Below are positions 17,486 to 26,526 of a stretch of 64,000 nt of DNA, piece by piece. The notes under the pieces are model-generated. The model was given only the letters and a program-made list of their open reading frames with translations, was not told where the DNA came from and searched no databases. The DNA comes from CAJQQK01 sp963696075 (lineage in GTDB: Bacteria > Pseudomonadota > Alphaproteobacteria > Rhizobiales > Hyphomicrobiaceae), in contig CAVOJD010000006.1 of NCBI GenBank assembly GCA_963696075.1, forward strand, positions 248,001 to 312,000. Reading direction: 5' to 3'. Position numbers and translations under genes: made by a program. The number at the start of each line of letters is the position of its first letter. Within the stretch, counting starts at the first letter, position 1.

Positions 17486-19307
17486 ATGGCCCCGCCGTTG
17501 CTCAGCCTGAAGGATGTCCGCCTGACCTTCGGTGGAACACCACTGTTCGAAGGCGTCGATCTCCAGGTGCTGCCCGGCGACCGCATCGGCCTCGTCGGCC
17601 GCAACGGTTCGGGTAAATCCACCCTCTTGCGCATTGCAGCCGGCATCATCGAGCCCGACGACGCCGAGCGCTTTATCAAGCCCGGCATCCGGGTTGCCTA
17701 TCTGCACCAGGAACCGGATATTTCCGGCTATCCGACGCTCCTCGATTTCGTCGAGTCCGCCTTCCCCGACGGCGAAGACCCTTACCGCGCCCGCCTCATG
17801 CTCGGCGAATTGGGCCTGACCGGTGACGAACGCCCCGGCGAAATCTCCGGTGGCCAGGCCCGCCGCGCGGCGTTGGCCCGCGTGCTGGCGCCTGAACCCG
17901 ACATCCTGCTGCTGGATGAGCCGACCAACCACCTCGACCTGCCGGCGATCGAATGGCTCGAACGTGAACTGAAGGCAACGCGCTCCGCCATCGTCCTCAT
18001 CAGCCATGACCGCGCCTTCCTGCGCGCACTCACCACCAAAACCGTTTGGATCGACCGCGGCCGTTCGCACGAACTCGGCAAGGGCTTCTCCTTCTTCGAG
18101 GCCTGGCGCGATGAGCTTCTCGAGCGCGAAGAGGTCGAGCGCCACAAGCTCGACCGCAAGATCGCGCGTGAACAGCAGTGGATGCACGGTGGCGTGACGG
18201 CCCGGCGCAAGCGCAACGTCCGCCGGGTCGCCGAGTTGGCCGACTTGCGCAGCCAGCGCCGCGATGCCCGCACCGCGCCCGGCGAAGCGCGCATGGAAGT
18301 CAGCGCCGCCGACCGCTCCGGCAAGATGGTCATGGAAGCCAAGCACATTTCGAAAAGCTACGGCGATATCGACCTGATCGAAGACTTCTCGATCCTGATC
18401 GCCCGCGGCGACCGCGTCGCGATTGCCGGCCCCAACGGCGCTGGCAAGACCACCCTCCTCAAGATCCTGACCGGCGATCTTGCCCCCGACACCGGAACCG
18501 TGCGTCACGGCGCCAATCTCGAGATCACCACCCTCGAGCAGTCCCGGGAAACGCTCGATGATGCGACGACGCTCAGCGACACCTTGACCGGCGGGCGCGG
18601 CGACAGCGTCACCGTCAACGGCCGCCAGCGCCATGTCGCAAGTTATCTCAAGGACTTCCTGTTCCAGCCCGAGCAGATGAGATCACCCGTCAGCGCGCTG
18701 TCCGGCGGTGAAAGAGCGCGCCTGATGCTGGCCCGCGCCCTGGCGCGCCCGTCGAACGTGCTCGTCCTCGATGAGCCGACCAACGATCTCGACCTCGAAA
18801 CCCTCGACCTGCTCCAGGAACTGGTCGCCGATTATCCCGGGCACCGTCCTCCTGGTCAGTCACGACCGTGATTTTCTCGATCGCACCGCAACGAGCCTCA
18901 TCACCCTCGACAGCGAGGGCCGTTGGCGCGAATTTGCTGGCGGCTACACCGACATGCTCGCCCAGCGAGGCCCCGTTGGAGAGACGCCTTCAAAACCGCG
19001 CACCGGCGCCGATGGGTCCGCCGAGTTGAAAAAGAGCGCTGCCAAACCGCAGCAATCCGCGACGCGCACCAGGAAATTATCCTTCAAGGACAAGCACGCG
19101 CTCGAAACACTCCCCGCGCGCATCGAAGAACTCGACAGCCAGATTGCGGCGCTGGGTGAGACCCTCGCCAAACCCGACCTGTTCACCCGCGACCCCGCAG
19201 CCTTCAAGGTCGCCAGCGACGCCCTCGAACGCGCCGAAACCGAAAAGGCCGACGCCGAGGAACGCTGGCTCGAACTGGAGATGCTGCGCGAGGAAATTGA
19301 GGGCTGA
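17486..19307 (+). pseudogene. uup: ABC-F ATPase Uup, interrupted by a +1 frameshift
   Basis: Uup belongs to the ABC-F ATPases, cytoplasmic proteins linked to ribosomes and DNA structure. It has two ATPase domains: Walker A GRNGSGKS (residues 39-46) and GPNGAGKT, two ABC signatures (SGGQARRAALARVL and SGGERARLMLARAL), and the linker between them. The C-terminal coiled coil specific to Uup (KHALETLPARIEELDSQIAA) is present. The frame breaks at the GGG at 18839-18841: one base too many shifts PGTVLLVSHDRDF out of frame after ELVADYPG. Removing one base gives about 606 residues, the family length. Every motif on both sides is conserved, so an assembly error is a real possibility. Confidence 0.85.
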
Positions 19308-19310
19308 CGA

Positions 19311-19351
19311 GGGCGGATGGCGCGGCGGCGGACCGGTTGGCCGCGCCGCCC
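19311..19351. terminator. Hairpin between convergent uup and secreted-protein genes
   Basis: GGCGCGGC (19319-19326) pairs with GCCGCGCC (19340-19347), and GGGC (19311-19314) with GCCC (19348-19351) outside it, closing most of the 56-base gap between the convergent genes. It lacks a T run on either strand, so it is at best a weak or factor-dependent terminator. Confidence 0.35.
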
Positions 19352-19363
19352 TCCCGACAGCGC

Positions 19364-20026
19364 CTATTTGAGGTCGTCCTTGACCTCATCGCACTTCGGT
19401 CCGAGGAACTCGTTGATGTCGTCGACGACCATCCTCTGCAACACGTTGAACGTGTTGTCCGTGGCGGTCGCCGTCCACATCGCGCCCTTGACCAGTGTCG
19501 GCGCTTCGATCTTGCCCCAGTTGAGGGCCGCCTTGACGGCCTTGCCGTCCTTGAACGTGACATCTGGCTTGAACGAGAAGTTGATCTTGGCGGGTTCCTT
19601 CTCGCGCTCAACCGTGCACGCAACCGTATGGTTTTCCAGGCTCAACTTGAAATCGGCCTCGTCCATCGCCTTGATCATCTGCGCGCGCGGCAGCTTGATG
19701 TCGGCCTTGCACACCACCGGCCCCCACGGCCACGACACGCCAGCGCGCGACACCATCTTGTCGAGCTGGGATTTACGCCATGATTTGAGGACGTTACAGG
19801 TCACGTCATCGCCGGGCTGCTTGAGGCGGAAGACAGAACAGATCTTGATCTTGCATCCCTTGCGCGCTTCCCGCTCCGCGAGTTCAGCCGGCGTCAGTTT
19901 GATTTCCGTTGCCGTTTCAGCGCCTTGAGCGCCGATCGGGATCAGGATGGGTGTGAGGGCAAGAAGCAGTCGTGCGGCCGTCCGGCCCGGGAATTCTCGA
20001 AGCGCCATCTTTGGGTGAACCTTCAA
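19364..20026 (-). CDS. Secreted hypothetical protein
   Basis: This 220-residue protein has a basic N-terminus and a hydrophobic run (AARLLLALTPILIPIGA) that ends in AQGAETA, a likely signal peptidase I site. The mature part has several cysteines (KGCKIKICSVF, VTCNVL, VVCKAD, VACTV, GPKCDEV) and can form disulfides in the periplasm. I do not recognise the family. It is convergent with uup and divergent from hsp20. Its upstream region is shared with the heat-shock promoter of hsp20. Confidence 0.7.
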   Translation of the reverse strand: MKVHPKMALREFPGRTAARLLLALTPILIPIGAQGAETATEIKLTPAELAEREARKGCKIKICSVFRLKQPGDDVTCNVLKSWRKSQLDKMVSRAGVSWPWGPVVCKADIKLPRAQMIKAMDEADFKLSLENHTVACTVEREKEPAKINFSFKPDVTFKDGKAVKAALNWGKIEAPTLVKGAMWTATATDNTFNVLQRMVVDDINEFLGPKCDEVKDDLK

Positions 20027-20164
20027 GCGTTACATGGAAATGCGGATGTGCGCCGGACGAACCTGCGACCCCTGAATTGGGCCCAAGAGCAGGCGATTTT
20101 CCCCCGGCATTTCGCACGTCGCACACGATTGTGACGTCAATTGTAGTGTTGGGCCTTGTCCTGG

Positions 20165-20193
20165 CTTGAACCCACAGGTCACTCAAGCCATAT
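20165..20193 (+). promoter_or_regulatory. Candidate heat-shock (RpoH) promoter of hsp20
   Basis: CTTGAA (20165-20170) is followed by CCATAT (20188-20193) after 17 bases (19 counted from CTTG). Alphaproteobacterial RpoH promoters show CTTG and a C(C/T)TAT-like box about 17-18 bases apart, so the match is partial. It would give a leader of about 140 bases, long enough to hold the ROSE element. The GGCTTGA/TCAAGCC dyad (20163-20169 and 20183-20189) overlaps it and may be a binding site. Confidence 0.4.
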
Positions 20194-20310
20194 CACCGGG
20201 AATTACGCATCCAGGCTGTGTCTCGATTGGGGAGCAGCCGCCGCCTTGGAAACCTCGCTTGCGTGCGCCGCAATGGGCACGGCCTTGAGTGATCCGTCCA
20301 GGTCGGCATA

Positions 20311-20337
20311 TTCGGTCGCTTGATTGGAAGGACTGGA
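20311..20337 (+). promoter_or_regulatory. ROSE-type RNA thermometer hairpin over the hsp20 ribosome-binding site
   Basis: The RNA of this stretch folds TTCGGTCGCTT (20311-20321) onto AAGGACTGGA (20328-20337). Ten pairs form, with one unpaired G at 20318 inside TCGCT. TCGCT against AGGA with a bulged G is the sequence signature of the ROSE element (UYGCU opposite the Shine-Dalgarno). AGGA lies 9 bases before the hsp20 ATG. ROSE elements control small heat-shock genes in rhizobia by melting at heat-shock temperature. Upstream hairpins of a full ROSE leader were not resolved here. Confidence 0.75.
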
Positions 20338-20341
20338 ACGA

Positions 20342-20782
20342 ATGGCACGTCTCACCCGCCTGTCGAGCCCGATGTTGCTCGGGTTCGAAGAGATCGAGAG
20401 CCTGATCGAGCGCGCGTCGCGCAAGTCCTCCGGCGACGGCTATCCCCCTTATAACATTGAACGTTTGCCGCAACTTGGCGATCAGCCCGAACGCCTGCGC
20501 ATCACCCTTGCCGTTGCCGGCTTTGCCGAAGACGACCTCGATGTCACGGTCGAGGACAGCACCCTCATGATCCGCGGCCGCCAGAGCGAAGAAACGGAAC
20601 GGGAATTCATCTATCGCGGCATCGCAGCCCGCCAGTTCCAGCGCTCCTTCGTCCTGGCTGAGGGCATGGAGGTTCGCTCGGCTGGATTGCGCAACGGCCT
20701 CCTCGAAATCGATCTCGTGCGACTGGTGCCCGAACGCCTCGTTCGCCGCATCGAAATCGGCGGTAAGCCCTCCAGCGACTGA
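20342..20782 (+). CDS. Small heat-shock protein Hsp20
   Basis: This 146-residue alpha-crystallin-domain chaperone holds unfolding proteins for DnaK/ClpB. The alpha-crystallin core spans about residues 40-135: ERLRITLAVAGFAEDDLDVTVEDS, then LMIRGRQ, FIYRGIAARQFQRSFVL and the closing GLLEIDLVR. It resembles IbpA-type proteins of alphaproteobacteria. ATG at 20342 is used; an upstream TTG would place the ribosome-binding hairpin in the coding region. The thermometer hairpin ends 5 bases before the ATG. DUF1150 follows 127 bases downstream, as is usual. Confidence 0.92.
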   Translation: MARLTRLSSPMLLGFEEIESLIERASRKSSGDGYPPYNIERLPQLGDQPERLRITLAVAGFAEDDLDVTVEDSTLMIRGRQSEETEREFIYRGIAARQFQRSFVLAEGMEVRSAGLRNGLLEIDLVRLVPERLVRRIEIGGKPSSD

Positions 20783-20909
20783 AAGTCCTTCATCGCGTCA
20801 TGCGAATCGCTCACCTTCTCCAAGGAAGCCTTCGCCAGGACTCAAAAAAGACAATCCTGTGTGTAAGGCCTCGCCGAGGTGCGCGTTGCCACCATGGGAA
20901 GGACCTGCA

Positions 20910-21203
20910 ATGTCGATCGACCAAAACGAATCTGCCGACTACCAGTTCGCCTTCGGTTTGCGTGAACCTTTGATGAGTGATGAAGAGTTTGCCGATCTTG
21001 GCCAGGGCGAATGGGCCTACATCCGGCCCCTGACGCCGCAGCAGGCCCGCGCTGTCTTTCCAACCGTCGATGATCTGCCGAATGATGTGGATCTTTATGC
21101 CCTGCTGGCAGCCGATGGCAGCCCGATCGTTCTGACGGATGACAAGGGCACGGCCATTTCCCACGCAATGGGGGACGAACTGGAAATCGCGCACCTCCAC
21201 TAG
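20910..21203 (+). CDS. DUF1150 family protein
   Basis: This 97-residue protein is of the DUF1150 family, small acidic proteins that follow hsp20 in many alphaproteobacteria. ALLAADGSPIVLTDDKGTA is the typical conserved core. GGGAAGGACC precedes the ATG. No function is assigned. The position suggests it is part of the heat-shock response, perhaps as a partner or regulator of Hsp20, which is inference from neighbourhood only. Confidence 0.85.
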   Translation: MSIDQNESADYQFAFGLREPLMSDEEFADLGQGEWAYIRPLTPQQARAVFPTVDDLPNDVDLYALLAADGSPIVLTDDKGTAISHAMGDELEIAHLH

Positions 21204-21627
21204 TCCCGGCCAAAACCAGCTCGGCTGACTGGACCGTTTCGAGCAGAGCGCCAAGGCACGTCCTTGCGCCAAACCGCGACGCGAGGCCGGACCGCAGAGG
21301 TTCGCTCCCTTGCTGCGTCTGATCGTTGCTTTTGAGATCGCGGCACCGAGGCGCGACTGCCTGGCGCCTGCCTTTGCCGCGCGAAAATCCTCCCCTTGTT
21401 TGCGCACTGCGCCATGAGCCTCATAATCGAGTCCGTGATGCCTCGATAGCAGCCTTCGCGATCGATTGCCGCCCGGCCAGCGCGCAGCACCTCGCCCCCC
21501 ATTTGCCAGAAAACACCGCAGCCGGATCGCCGACATGATCGCTCGCCAAGCGTCGCCGGCGCGCCCTTGACCCTCGCGCCACTCCCGTCTGTCATGAAAC
21601 GACTGAAGTCACTCTTGAAGGTGCGCC
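21204..21627. other. 424-base spacer with no visible gene
   Basis: This lies between DUF1150 and the flavin monooxygenase gene on the plus strand. Open frames through it on either strand are unconserved shadows. I see no strong hairpin with a T run and no convincing promoter, although the monooxygenase promoter should be here. Confidence 0.4.
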
Positions 21628-23433
21628 ATGAACGAGATGCCGGTTTTCGCAGGCAAGGACCACCCGACCGACCGGGACGCTGTCCAAGCCTGGCTGACAC
21701 GTTTCGAGGCCGCCTTGAAGGCCAATGATCCCGCCGCCATCGCAGCCCTGTTCGAGGGCGATAGTCACTGGCGCGATGTCCTGGCCTTCACCTGGTCACT
21801 CACGCCTTCGGTCGGCGCCGAGGCCATCGCGGAAGGCTTTGCAGCCCGACAGCCGAACATCGGCGCATCAAACTTTGCCGTCGATCCGGACCGCACCCCA
21901 CCGCGGCGCGTCAAGCGCGTTGGCCGGGAATGCATCGAGGCGATCTTTGGTTTCGACACCAACGTCGGACGCGGTTCCGGTGTCCTCCGCCTCGTCTCCT
22001 GCCCGGATGCGATCGGCCACAAGGCCTGGGTCATCTCGACGACGCTTGAGGAACTGACAGGCTTTGAGGAAAAAATCGGCGCCCGGCGTCCGAGCGGCGC
22101 TGCCTACTCGCGCAACTTCGGCGGCGACAACTGGGCTGACGCAAGAGAGCGGGCACAAAACTACGACGACCGGGATCCGACCGTCCTCATCATCGGCGGC
22201 GCACAGGCGGGCCTCTCCATCGCAGCCCGCCTCAATCAGATCGGCGTCGACAATCTCATCGTCGAAAAGTGGCCGCGGATCGGCGATAGCTGGCGCATGC
22301 GCTATCACTCGCTCGCGCTGCACAATTCAATCGACGTCAATCACCTCCCCTACATGCCGTTCCCCGCGACCTGGCCGACCTATATTCCAAAGGACATGCT
22401 CGGCCTGTGGTTCGAGTTCTATGCCCAGGTCATGGAGATCAACCACTGGACCAGCACGGAATTCACACACGGCGAATGGGACGACGCAGCAAAGTGCTGG
22501 ACCGCCACCTTGAAGCGCGCGGACGGCACTGAACGCGTCATGCGCCCGCGCCACATCGTCTTTGCAAACGGCGTGTCGAGTTATCCGCTGATCCCCAAGA
22601 TCGAGGGCCTCGACACCTTCGCCGGCGACGTCATCCATTCGGAAGGCTTCGACAGCGGCCAGCCCTACGCCGGCAAAAACGCGATCGTCATCGGCACGGG
22701 ATCTTCCGCGAACGACATCGCCCTCGACCTTCACAGCTTCGGCTGCAACACCACGATCGTCCAGCGCGGCTCAACCACCGTCGTCTCGATCGACCCCTCA
22801 GCCAAGCTCAACTATGCGCTCTACGAGGAAGGCCCCCCGATCGAGGATTGCGACCTCATCGCGTCTGCCGCCACCCCGCCGCTCATCCTCGAGGCCTACA
22901 AGATGGCCGTGAAGCGGATGAGTGAACTCGACCATGACATGATCGAGGGCCTGAAGCGGATCGGCTTCAAGTTCGATCTCGGCGAGGACGACACCGGCCA
23001 CCAGATGAAATATCGCCGCCGCGGCGGCGGCTATAACCTCGACGCCGGCAGCTCCGACTTGATGATCAAGGGCGAGATCGGGCTCATCCACAACGAGACG
23101 ATCGCGCGCTACGGCCCCGAAGGCGCCATTTTGAAGGATGGCACCGTCGTCCCGGCTGATCTCATCGTGCTCGCAACCGGCTACTACCCGCAGGCCGAAC
23201 TCGTGCGCCGCGCCTTGGGTGAGGAAATGGCCGACAAGATCGGCCCGATCTGGGGCGAAGACGACCAAGGCGAACTCGCCAACATGTTCAAGCGCACGCC
23301 CCAGGAAGGCGCCTGGTTCATCGCCGGCAGCCTCACCCAGTGCCGCATCTACTCCAAGGTCCTCGCCCTCCAGATCAAGGCGATCGAGGAGGGTCTGGTC
23401 GAACGAGGATCTGCCGGGACAATTGCCGGATAG
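21628..23433 (+). CDS. Flavin-containing monooxygenase with N-terminal NTF2-like domain
   Basis: This 601-residue enzyme has two parts. Residues 1 to about 140 look like a SnoaL/NTF2-like domain (QAWLTRFEAALKANDPAAIAALFEG is its usual first helix). Residues 185 on are a class B flavoprotein monooxygenase: FAD motif VLIIGGAQAGLSIA, NADPH motif AIVIGTGSSANDIA near 352, and LATGYYP near 513. It would use NADPH and oxygen to oxidise a small substrate, perhaps a ketone or amine. The substrate is unknown. Neighbours (CoA-transferase, cupin, hydrolase) suggest catabolic use. Confidence 0.85.
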   Translation: MNEMPVFAGKDHPTDRDAVQAWLTRFEAALKANDPAAIAALFEGDSHWRDVLAFTWSLTPSVGAEAIAEGFAARQPNIGASNFAVDPDRTPPRRVKRVGRECIEAIFGFDTNVGRGSGVLRLVSCPDAIGHKAWVISTTLEELTGFEEKIGARRPSGAAYSRNFGGDNWADARERAQNYDDRDPTVLIIGGAQAGLSIAARLNQIGVDNLIVEKWPRIGDSWRMRYHSLALHNSIDVNHLPYMPFPATWPTYIPKDMLGLWFEFYAQVMEINHWTSTEFTHGEWDDAAKCWTATLKRADGTERVMRPRHIVFANGVSSYPLIPKIEGLDTFAGDVIHSEGFDSGQPYAGKNAIVIGTGSSANDIALDLHSFGCNTTIVQRGSTTVVSIDPSAKLNYALYEEGPPIEDCDLIASAATPPLILEAYKMAVKRMSELDHDMIEGLKRIGFKFDLGEDDTGHQMKYRRRGGGYNLDAGSSDLMIKGEIGLIHNETIARYGPEGAILKDGTVVPADLIVLATGYYPQAELVRRALGEEMADKIGPIWGEDDQGELANMFKRTPQEGAWFIAGSLTQCRIYSKVLALQIKAIEEGLVERGSAGTIAG

Positions 23434-23450
23434 GCTCGCTTTCAGCGCGC

Positions 23451-24623
23451 CTACCCGACCACGCCCTCGTCCATCAGCTTCCCGATCTCGTCCGCATCGT
23501 AACCGAACTCGTCCAGCACCTCGCGCGTATGCGCGCCGATCGTCGGCGATACGGCGAGGCGATCGCCGGCCTCGTATTTCGGCATGCCGGGAATGTTCGG
23601 CACCGGCCAGGCATCGTCCGATCCCGCCTGCTCAAGCCAGGAGAACAGCCCAACCGCATTGGGCTGCGGATGCTTGATGAAGTCGGAGTACTCTTGCACC
23701 ACCTCGTGCTGGATGCCGTGTTCTTCGAGCCGCGGCTTCCATTTCGCCGTCGGCCCGTCGGCCAGCGTATCGCGCAGCTTGGCGACAAGGAAATCGGCTT
23801 CCGCGAACCGGTTCGCCATCGTGGCGTAGCGCGGATCATCCTTGAGTTCCGGCCATTCCATCGCATCACACAGCCGCTGCCAGTCGCGGTCCTTTGCGCA
23901 GAGCACCTGCAACCAGCCATCCTCGGTTGGAAATGTACCCGACGGCGTCGCCGCGATCTTGAACGGCCCCTCGCGGTAATTGTCGAGCAGCCGCACCACC
24001 TGCACGTTGGCGGATGCTTCCATCAGGCTGATCTCGATCTTCCGCCCCGGCCCGCCTTCGCGCCGCGCATAAAGCGTCGACTGCACCGCCTGCATCGCAT
24101 AAAGCGCGGTCGACATGTCATTGACGATGACGGGCGTGCGGTGCGGAATGCCGTCCGGCCCCTTGTTCTCCGCCATGAAGCCGGTGAACGCCTGCAACAC
24201 CGGGTCCATCGCCGGCCGCTCGCGGAACGGCCCCGTCTGCCCGAAACCCGACACCGAGACATAAATCAGCCCCGGATTGATCTTCGACAGCCGTTCGTAG
24301 GAATACCCCAGCCGGTCGATCACGCCCGGCCGGAACCCTTCGAGGAACACGTCCGCCTTTTCGATCATCCGGTCGACGATACCCTGCGCGGCCTCGTGCT
24401 TGAGGTTCATCACGATGCTGCGCTTGCCCATGTTGGCAGACACCGAGAACGCGGTGTGGTCGCCATAGGTCTTGCCGAGGTGGCGCGCCCAGTCGCCTTC
24501 CTTCGGTTCGATCTTGATGACATTCGCCCCGTTCTGCGCGAGTAGCATCGCGCAATAGGGCCCCGCCACGCCTTGTGACATGTCGACGACCGTAAGCCCT
24601 TCATAGGGCCGTTCGAAATTCAT
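23451..24623 (-). CDS. CaiB/BaiF (class III) CoA-transferase
   Basis: This 390-residue enzyme moves CoA between carboxylic acids without a free intermediate. The opening LTVVDMSQGVAGPYCAMLLAQNG, KIEPKEGDWAR and the SVSGFGQTGPFRERPAMDPVLQ motif are typical. The catalytic aspartate falls at residue 169 in VIVNDMST, matching the family position. A C-terminal GAHTREVLDEFG segment closes the fold. The substrate is not predictable. The gene is convergent with the monooxygenase gene after 17 bases and lies upstream of the cupin-like gene on the same strand. Confidence 0.93.
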   Translation of the reverse strand: MNFERPYEGLTVVDMSQGVAGPYCAMLLAQNGANVIKIEPKEGDWARHLGKTYGDHTAFSVSANMGKRSIVMNLKHEAAQGIVDRMIEKADVFLEGFRPGVIDRLGYSYERLSKINPGLIYVSVSGFGQTGPFRERPAMDPVLQAFTGFMAENKGPDGIPHRTPVIVNDMSTALYAMQAVQSTLYARREGGPGRKIEISLMEASANVQVVRLLDNYREGPFKIAATPSGTFPTEDGWLQVLCAKDRDWQRLCDAMEWPELKDDPRYATMANRFAEADFLVAKLRDTLADGPTAKWKPRLEEHGIQHEVVQEYSDFIKHPQPNAVGLFSWLEQAGSDDAWPVPNIPGMPKYEAGDRLAVSPTIGAHTREVLDEFGYDADEIGKLMDEGVVG

Positions 24624-24672
24624 CTGTCCTGTCCTCGCCCGTTTCCTTGAACGCGTTGATGTGTCTCAGGAA

Positions 24673-25446
24673 TTATGCCTCAAGTCCCGGTCCGGGTTTC
24701 TCCGGAAACTGCAGCACAAGTAGATCGAGCCCGCCGTCGCCCGCTTCGATGCGCGGCGCATCCTCATCGCGCGTCACGAACACCGTCGACCATTTTTCGT
24801 AAGCCTTGCCCGCGAGAACGAGTGAGCCCTCCGCCACCAGCAGATACTGTCCCCCGCTCCCTGCCGCGCTGGGCATCGTCTCGTGCTGGCCGGCTCCGAA
24901 CCGATAGAGCCACGCCGCCATGCCGTCTGCCTCCAACGGGAAAATCGTCTCGGCCACAGGTCCTGCAAGCGTGGCGCGCACGGCAGCCGTCGTCGGCCGG
25001 ATGCCTGCCTTGAGCTTGGTGCGCTGGTTTCCCTTGGTCAGGAGGTCACGCGCGCCGGGCATATACTTCGCGCCGGGGTCCCACCGCTGGCGCAGCGTGA
25101 AATACTTGACCCCCGTCTCACTCGCAACGATCGGCCCATAGGGCGTATGACCGTTGGCATACTGCACCGTCAGCGGCTCGGCCGGATGCTTGCCCATGAG
25201 GCCCGTGCCTTCGACAAACACTTGGAACTGATTGGTCTCGTGAAAATGCGGCAGCGTCACCGCGCCCGGCGGCTGCTCGACCAGAAATCCCTGTGGCAGC
25301 CCGTTGTCGTTGCTCTCGTTGCCGTCGACATATTGACCGCGCACCGGCGCCGCCCCGACGTATTCGCTCAGGACATAATCGCGCCCGTTGACCAGTACCT
25401 GGCGCTGGTTCTGCTGGGCTTGCGCGGTAGATGTTGCGATCAGCAT
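24673..25446 (-). CDS. Cupin-like protein
   Basis: This 257-residue protein probably has two beta-barrel halves: LPHFHETNQFQVFVEG (HxH of a cupin-type metal site, near residues 62-66) and a second half with QHETMPSAAGSGGQYLLVAEGSL. The family is not named, but the layout matches cupin-fold proteins with one intact metal site. I chose the ATG at 25446; an N-terminal extension in the open frame is arginine-rich and looks random. It precedes the CaiB/BaiF gene by 49 bases and may share its transcript. Confidence 0.65.
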   Translation of the reverse strand: MLIATSTAQAQQNQRQVLVNGRDYVLSEYVGAAPVRGQYVDGNESNDNGLPQGFLVEQPPGAVTLPHFHETNQFQVFVEGTGLMGKHPAEPLTVQYANGHTPYGPIVASETGVKYFTLRQRWDPGAKYMPGARDLLTKGNQRTKLKAGIRPTTAAVRATLAGPVAETIFPLEADGMAAWLYRFGAGQHETMPSAAGSGGQYLLVAEGSLVLAGKAYEKWSTVFVTRDEDAPRIEAGDGGLDLLVLQFPEKPGPGLEA

Positions 25447-25707
25447 GATCTGCCCCTCCAGGTCAGTGATTTGCTGCCGTCCCACCGCCGCATGAACCGG
25501 CTCGCGAGAACGACTCCTGTGCCGCCAGGATCGGTCGCCCGTTGCAGCGCCGTCAAGTGATCGGCATCGCTGCGGGATCAAGCATGAAATGACTGGAGCC
25601 CAACCCGTATCGGACGGCTGGCGCCGCCGCCGCCGCCGACCTAGCCTTGCCCATTCAATCACGCGCGTCCTGGGGGCCATGCAGGCCAGAACGCAAGGAT
25701 GAACTGA

Positions 25708-26499
25708 ATGGACTGGATCGAACTGGCCGGCGCCGGCTTTCGCTACGAGCTGACCAGCAGGGGTGACGAAACCCTAGTCCTCGTCCACGAGATGGGCGGC
25801 ACGCTGGAGAGCTGGGATTACGTCATCCCCCGCCTCGAAGGCGAGCGCACGATCCTGCGCTACGATACGCGCGGCGCGGGCCTCTCCACCAAGATCCGCG
25901 GCACCGGCGATCTCGACCGCTTCGCTGACGACATCCGCGACCTCCTCGATGCCCTCGGCCGGACCGGCCCCGTCACGATTGCCGGCGGCGCCGTCGGCGG
26001 CGGCGTCTCGCTTCATTTCGCCCATCGTCACGCCGATCGCGTCAAGGGCGTCATCGCCATGGGACCGGCGACCGGCGTTCCCGCAGAACGCCGCGCCCAG
26101 GTTCTGGCCCTCGCCGACAACGTCGAGGCAAACGGCATGGCCGCCATTGTCGACGCCTCGCTCGCCCAGTCCTACCCCGAAGTCGTGCGCACCGATCCCG
26201 CCCGCTACCAACGCTTCCGCGCCCGCTGGCTCGCCAATGATCCGGGAAGCTATGCCGCGATCTACAGGATGCTGGCCGCAAACGATCTCTCCGGCGAGAT
26301 CGCAGGGCTTGCCGTTCCGGTCCTCTTCCTCGCCGGCGAACACGACCCCCTCCGCCCACCCGCCATCGTCGAGCCGATGTCGAAGACCTGCGCCAACGGC
26401 CGTTTCAAGGCGATTGCCAGCGGACATTTCATGGCGACCCAGTCACCTGATCTCGTTGCCGCCGAGTTCAACGCCTTCCTCGCCGAAATCGGGGGCTGA
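25708..26499 (+). CDS. Alpha/beta hydrolase-fold protein lacking the nucleophile serine
   Basis: This 263-residue protein resembles 3-oxoadipate enol-lactonase: LVLVHEMGGTLESWDYVI, RYDTRGAGLST, LFLAGEHDPLRPP (acid residue) and SGHFMATQSPDL (histidine). At the nucleophile elbow the sequence reads GGAVGGG (93-99), with alanine at position 95 in place of the serine. The usual ester hydrolysis would therefore be lost. It starts a run of same-strand genes with GST and the CoA-transferase pair, the kind of cluster seen for aromatic-acid breakdown. Its true reaction is unknown. Confidence 0.8.
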   Translation: MDWIELAGAGFRYELTSRGDETLVLVHEMGGTLESWDYVIPRLEGERTILRYDTRGAGLSTKIRGTGDLDRFADDIRDLLDALGRTGPVTIAGGAVGGGVSLHFAHRHADRVKGVIAMGPATGVPAERRAQVLALADNVEANGMAAIVDASLAQSYPEVVRTDPARYQRFRARWLANDPGSYAAIYRMLAANDLSGEIAGLAVPVLFLAGEHDPLRPPAIVEPMSKTCANGRFKAIASGHFMATQSPDLVAAEFNAFLAEIGG

Positions 26500-26526
26500 G
26501 ACGCCCTCCAAGGAGAAACCAAGCCG

